DNA of 64,000 nt from Torymus aiolomorphi (Eukaryota; Arthropoda; Insecta; Hymenoptera; Torymidae). The position numbers were made by a program, and so were the translations under genes. Below the pieces are notes generated by a model, which saw nothing but the letters and a program-made list of their open reading frames with translations, searched no databases and was not told the DNA's origin. The stretch is from contig CM070874.1 of assembly GCA_036365515.1 (NCBI GenBank), forward strand, positions 62,949,583 through 63,013,582, in the 5' to 3' direction. Of this stretch, positions 59,584-64,000 are shown piece by piece. Every line of letters begins with the position of its first letter. The first letter of the stretch is position 1.

Positions 59584-60590
59584 TACACTTATGTAGTGTA
59601 CACTGAGATAGTTTACACAATTAAATTCTACATCATGTGTAGATCATATCGATGTAGATTTTAACTGTGCATAATTTATTTCGATAAATAGTTTGTGTGC
59701 CGAAATTCTCTGTGTAGACTTTATTTGTGTAGAATTTTATTATATTTTAAAGACCTATACACTATTGTAGTATACAAAATACTTGTGTACGATATCGCCG
59801 AAAGTCGTCGATTAAATTCACATACTTAATTATAGGTAGTTTTTAATCAATTACATAAAATTTGATCTGAAATTTCACACATATCTATATTTCCTATACC
59901 ACCCACAAAATTGTCTATAAATTTCATGTTTATACGTAAAGCCGTTCCCGAAAAATTATGATTTGAAAAGGACTAAAACGGTTGTAGCCTCAAATATCTC
60001 CGATATTCATAAACGAATTTTTTTACCATAAGAACTCGTATAATAAATAATATACAAACTCTACATCTCTACAAAATTTCAAAGAAATTAAAACAATTTT
60101 ACTCTAGTTATTGCGTGGCAAAGAAAGTCATTTTCAGAACTACCATAATTTTAAATATCAAATACGAGTATCTCAAAAAGTAATCATATGATCTTGATCA
60201 AATTTTACAGATATTGCCTATATTGCAAACAAAATAGTCTATAAATATCGCATACAAAATAGTCTATAAATTTCAAGATGATACATGAAGTGTGATTTTT
60301 CAAAATCTCGACTTTGAAAAAAAATACCGTATAAAAATGTTAACCTTAAATATAGACGATTCTTTTATCTAAAGGACTTATACGATAAATATACATACTC
60401 TATATTTTCACAAAATTTCAAGACGATTAAATAAATTTTGTTCACTTGTTATCATGCGACAAAGAAATTGACTTTGTAAAATATATACGAAACTACGCAC
60501 GTCGTGACGCGTGTACCGTGGCGCGCGGCCTTCAACAGCATTTATCGTAAAAATTGCGAAAACAAGGTAATGGTAGCACGAAAGAAATAG
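59584..60590. repeat. Dispersed R1-like repeat blocks
   Basis: 59805-59865 matches 15140-15200. 59930-60120 carries the 'cctcaaatatctccgatatt' type blocks in diverged form. From 60490 the sequence turns unique (cacgtcgtgacgcgtgtacc), marking the upstream region of the protease gene. Confidence 0.45.
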
Positions 60591-60662
60591 TTGACGCCAA
60601 CACTCGTGTTTATTTTATTTTTAATTTATAATTCTATTAATGATCATTTGATAAGATCGGTG

Positions 60663-60670
60663 TATATAAG
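60663..60670 (+). promoter_or_regulatory. TATA box of the protease homologue
   Basis: TATATAAG lies 42 bp before the start codon, with a tgcagtcatg initiator-like context near 60698. A start site around 60695 would leave a very short leader. Confidence 0.6.
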
Positions 60671-60704
60671 GAAGACTTTTTTTTCATTTTCATTTATTGC
60701 AGTC

Positions 60705-63588
60705 ATGAAGGTATTGTGTATTTTCTTGTGCGTCGCTTTCGCGAGCGGCTTCTACATAGGTAAAAGAGATTTTAAATAGTATTTTTGTGGATTAAAATAA
60801 ATTTTTCAATTACATATTATATTTTAATTTCTAATAGATAACAATGGAACACTTGAAGAGAAAATCATTGGAGGAGATTTCGTTAGAATAGAAGATGTAC
60901 CATATCAGGTAAATAAATATACAAAGAGAAATCCCCTAGTTAAAATTACTAAAGCCTATTGTAATCTTGTCACAGACTGTCCAAAGTGGACTTTTTATGA
61001 GATTTCTAACAAATTTTACCATGTACTATTGTAATTTTTATGAGTACTATTGTAATTTTTATGATTCACATACGAAAATTTAATACATTTTTATAAAAAA
61101 TTACAATAGTTCCATGTAAAATGTCCATTTTGGACAGTCTGTGACAAGATTACAATAGACTCTAGTAATTTTAACTAGGGAATTTCTCTCCGTGTATCAA
61201 CTAAATTTTGTAACATTCATTCCATTGCAGCAATTTCTTTAATGTAACTGATTAAGAAATTAATAGATTATTTCATAGATTTATTAATAGATTTATTTAT
61301 TAATAGATTGTTGAATAAAATAGTCCATGAACGATATTAATAGACGTACATGCTTTATCGCATTATGTATTGAACAAATTTCATACACAACAGTTTATAG
61401 AAATTTAAAAGTTTTTTAAAATAATTAAAAAAGATGTTGAATCTGATTAAAGCTCCTTATATCTTGTATATTAATATAATAATTTCAATATAAATCTTTA
61501 AGCCCATAGCTCTCAGGATCAAAGTATTTAAATTTGTTTTTAGGCTAGCTTGCTTTGGATCAGAATAAATAATGTCTGCGGTGCAACTATTATACATGCA
61601 TCTTGGGTTATAACTGCTGCACACTGTGTCCAGTAAGATTTCATTTAATTTTTATAATTTCTATATCATAGAACTTCTTACAAAAAATTAATTTCTTTAT
61701 TGCAAAATAGAAATAGAACGAATCTATTAGTACAAGCTGGCAGTGGAATCAGACACGCTATAGGTAAAGTACACAGAATTAATCGAACTATAGTGCATGA
61801 TGGTTTTGATGCCGTCAGCAAAGACAACGACATTGCTTTAATCAAGGTAATTAAATATGTTTATTTTACCTGTGAATTACCCTGGTAGAAATTGTAACCA
61901 ACCGTACGCCATCCGTTCGCCAAATCGCAAGGATTTGGCCAACCGTTTAACCAACAGTTAGCGATAAATATCGCTTATTTCGCCACGGAATCACCCTTGC
62001 GCTTGGTCAATGAATGCTTAATATTAAAAATCTTAAATAAAAATCATTTACACAACTTATTATTTAAATAAAACTCTCAAAATTTGTATTATTCATAGAA
62101 TAATCAAAACCCACATATTAATAGTATTTTTCTTCAGATAAATATGGTTATTTAACCATACGGTAACGGGTATATTTTTGTTTGTTCAAATTGAGGTTAG
62201 GGCGTGTTAATGTGTAGTGTGCGTGACTTTTTGACGTAAGTCAGGACATGTACAGGTGGATACTTACATTTTTTTTAATTTAAAAGTATCCTATATTTAA
62301 AATTTGAAAGAATCCTACATAAAAGGTATTCTACATTTAAAATTTGAAAGTATCCTACATAAATTCTTCGTACTCGTATTGCTCCGTTTTCTACACGGTG
62401 CTCTGTTACCATCTGATCTTTACAGTGAAGCAAAACCACGCGATTCCGGCAATCCCGTCACGTGACTCGTATGAGTCTGCGCAGTTAAATACTTTTACCT
62501 ATACATAACACATGAACCTGCGATCGCACTCGTGTGTATGTAATATGTGTGTATTTATGTGCATGTGTACTTGTCTTGCGGAAAGCGGGATGCGGACAGT
62601 AATTTCGGAGCATAGCCCACGTGCTACGCTGTCTACTTAACCTTCAAATAAATTTACTCCCAACTTCATTCAAATATTTTTTTAATGCATTACAATAATT
62701 TTTATTATTGTTTATGTATCAAAATCTTTTTACATATCTATATTTCTTATTAATTTCTATTATTGTTTTATGAGTTACTCAATGTTTTATTATTGATTGA
62801 TAGTCCACCAACCGTTGGTTAACCGTTGGTCAATATTTTTCTTATTCGTTGGCCTAAATTATTGGCCAACAGTTAGTAGATAAGCCATCCGAGTTGGTTT
62901 ATTTTCTACCAGGTTACTTAGAAAGGATTTAGTATAGATATAATATCGCTATACATGACAATGTTAGTATTTCAATGTGTGTAATAATAGTTTTATACAA
63001 CTTCGAAACTTGTTAAATAAATTTCAGTACAAATTTTAATTTTTGATTGAGAACTAAGAACTTGTGACTAACAGGAATATTTTCATTGTATTTTTCATCC
63101 AGGTTAAACAGCCAATTCCATTTAATAATGAACAACATTCTATAGAAATTGCAAAGACATTCGATATTCCCAGAGAAGGTGAAATGATGCTGATTTCTGG
63201 TTTTGGAAGGATACGGGTAAGTTCTTATCCCCCACAGAGAAAGGTTTTCTTTTTCTCTAGAATTTCTTTAGTTAATTTAATTAACTATTTTCAGGATCAT
63301 CAGAACAATCCTCATGCTTTAAAGGCTGCATACATTCCTGTAGTAAATCAAGAAAATTGTGATAGATATTACAGGCCACAACCCATAACCCATAATATGT
63401 TTTGTGCTGGTAATGAAGTCGCTGGTGCGGGTTATGGTGATGCTGGTGGACCTGGTGTTATTCATAATAAACTCTATGGAATCATTTCCTTTGGTAACAA
63501 TAGTACCGCAACACTATTTCCTGGAGTGTACAGTAGGGTGCACAGATACTATGGTTGGATTGTAGAAAAAACTGGAATCATATTTTAA
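60705..63588 (+). CDS. Secreted serine protease homologue (catalytic Ser to Ala)
   Basis: Six exons: 60705-60759, 60838-60908, 61544-61632, 61711-61846, 63103-63216 and 63295-63588. All are GT-AG and give 252 residues, the usual size of a single-domain chymotrypsin-fold protein. Residues 1-16 are a signal peptide (KVLCIFLCVAFASG). A short propeptide ends in Lys27 before IIGG. His69 (TAAHC) and Asp112 (DNDIALIK) of the triad are present. The third position is Ala205 in GDAGGP, where active enzymes have Ser. The pair C54-C70 and the pair C177-C192 are kept, but the cysteines of the usual 191-220 bridge are both absent, and the pocket Asp is Gly. It should fold and bind but not cleave. Non-catalytic homologues act as cofactors or decoys in insect immunity, digestion or venom; which applies here is unknown. 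There is no clip domain. Confidence 0.85.
60922..61193. mobile_element. TA-flanked MITE in intron 2 of the protease homologue
   Basis: The termini CAAAGAGAAATCCCCTAGTT and, reversed, CACGGAGAGAAATTCCCTAG pair for about 60 bp in each arm. TA lies at 60920-60921 and 61194-61195. It fits a Tc1/mariner-type MITE. It starts 13 bp after the exon 2 splice donor. Confidence 0.8.
61880..62913. mobile_element. 1-kb TIR element in intron 4 of the protease homologue
   Basis: The ends CCCTGGTAGAAATTGTAACC and, reversed, CCTGGTAGAAAATAAACCAA match. TTA is present at 61877-61879 and 62914-62916. Internal 'accaaccgt' and 'ggccaacagttag' motifs are repeated near both ends. A TTA duplication suits PIF/Harbinger. 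No ORF is seen. Confidence 0.7.
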
Positions 63589-63637
63589 AATTTATAAACC
63601 TAACTTTGTATAAGAAATACTTGTTTTACGTGAAAAA

Positions 63638-63643
63638 AATAAA
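63638..63643 (+). terminator. Polyadenylation signal of the protease homologue
   Basis: AATAAA lies 50 bp after the stop codon, in a run of A's. Confidence 0.65.
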
Positions 63644-63699
63644 ATTTTGAACATAAAGAAAAAATTAAACTTGATTCTTCCTGCTAATAACGTCACACC

Positions 63700-64000
63700 A
63701 TTAGATACTGAACGATTACTCTCCAAATAAGTATGAGGAAAGCAAAAAAGTATGGAAAATACTTTTTGGTATTTGTAATATTTTATGTTAGACGTAATTA
63801 TTTTTTATACAAATTTTTATAGTAAATATATAAAACAAATATTATTTTCAACTTTTTTAATATTCTTTTTATTATAATAATTGACTTGCCTACTGTACTT
63901 AATTGATTCCACTTATTTCATGTGTTTGTTTTAAATTATTATGATCTCTTTAGTATAATTGAATTCCACTTATTCCATGTGTTTATTTTAAATTATGATC
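63700..64000. repeat. Copy of the dispersed repeat at 7080-7350
   Basis: Shares gacgtaattattttttatac, ataataattgacttgcct and ttaattgattccac. 63890-64000 also contains two tandem units of about 50 bp ('attccacttattYcatgtgt'). Confidence 0.6.

Overview
The window looks like a transposon-dense stretch of an insect nuclear genome. A parasitoid wasp is my guess, and that part is weak inference. The basis is spliced genes with short GT-AG introns, MADF/BESS-type proteins, a trypsin-fold gene with a TATA promoter, many dinucleotide microsatellites, a CpG-rich unique segment beside A/T-rich repeats, and remnants of Crypton, Kolobok and Helitron elements. Only two or three loci look like possible host genes.

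Layout. 1-12.9 kb: A/T-rich interspersed repeats with internal (CA)n tracts and terminal GCTTCCTC/GAGGAAGC hairpins, small foldback elements, and two pieces of a decayed ubiquitin-protease-like gene. 12.95-14.95 kb: a nested foldback holding a non-autonomous relative (E1) of the tyrosine-recombinase elements and an 8-bp-TSD MITE. 16.75-20.85 kb: a 4.1-kb inverted-repeat element with a tandem array of about 458 bp and a tRNA-like segment. 20.9-29.8 kb: CpG-rich, mostly unique DNA with no gene I can support. 29.9-45.5 kb: three tyrosine-recombinase (Crypton-like) elements. C1 (minus) has an intact spliced gene. C2 (minus) and C3 (plus) are a head-to-head pair of broken copies. Nested inside them are a deletion derivative (N1), a 3500-bp Kolobok element with TTAA duplications, and a 0.7-kb TIR element. 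45.6-48.6 kb: rearranged repeats plus a paralogous locus that preserves the empty sites for C1 and C2. 49-51 kb: debris of an unrecognised minus-strand gene, and MITE copy 2. 51.1-54.1 kb: microsatellites, a 350-bp palindrome, a 10-bp minisatellite and a broken Helitron Rep region. 54.1-56.7 kb: two divergent MADF-like genes between 36-bp inverted repeats. 57.3-59.6 kb: second copy of the repeat at 2.4-5.3 kb. 60.6-63.6 kb: a six-exon serine protease homologue whose catalytic serine is alanine, with two MITEs in its introns.

The most interesting pattern is the architecture of the recombinase elements. Each has short terminal inverted repeats, and outside one of them a long hairpin. The hairpins share outer arms and often an apex built on GCGAAGC, while the middle of the stem differs completely between elements. 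Paralogous empty sites show insertion without a clear target duplication. This resembles, by analogy only, structured single-strand recombination sites used by other tyrosine recombinases. C1 would be the possible source of active enzyme; E1 and N1 look like dependants.
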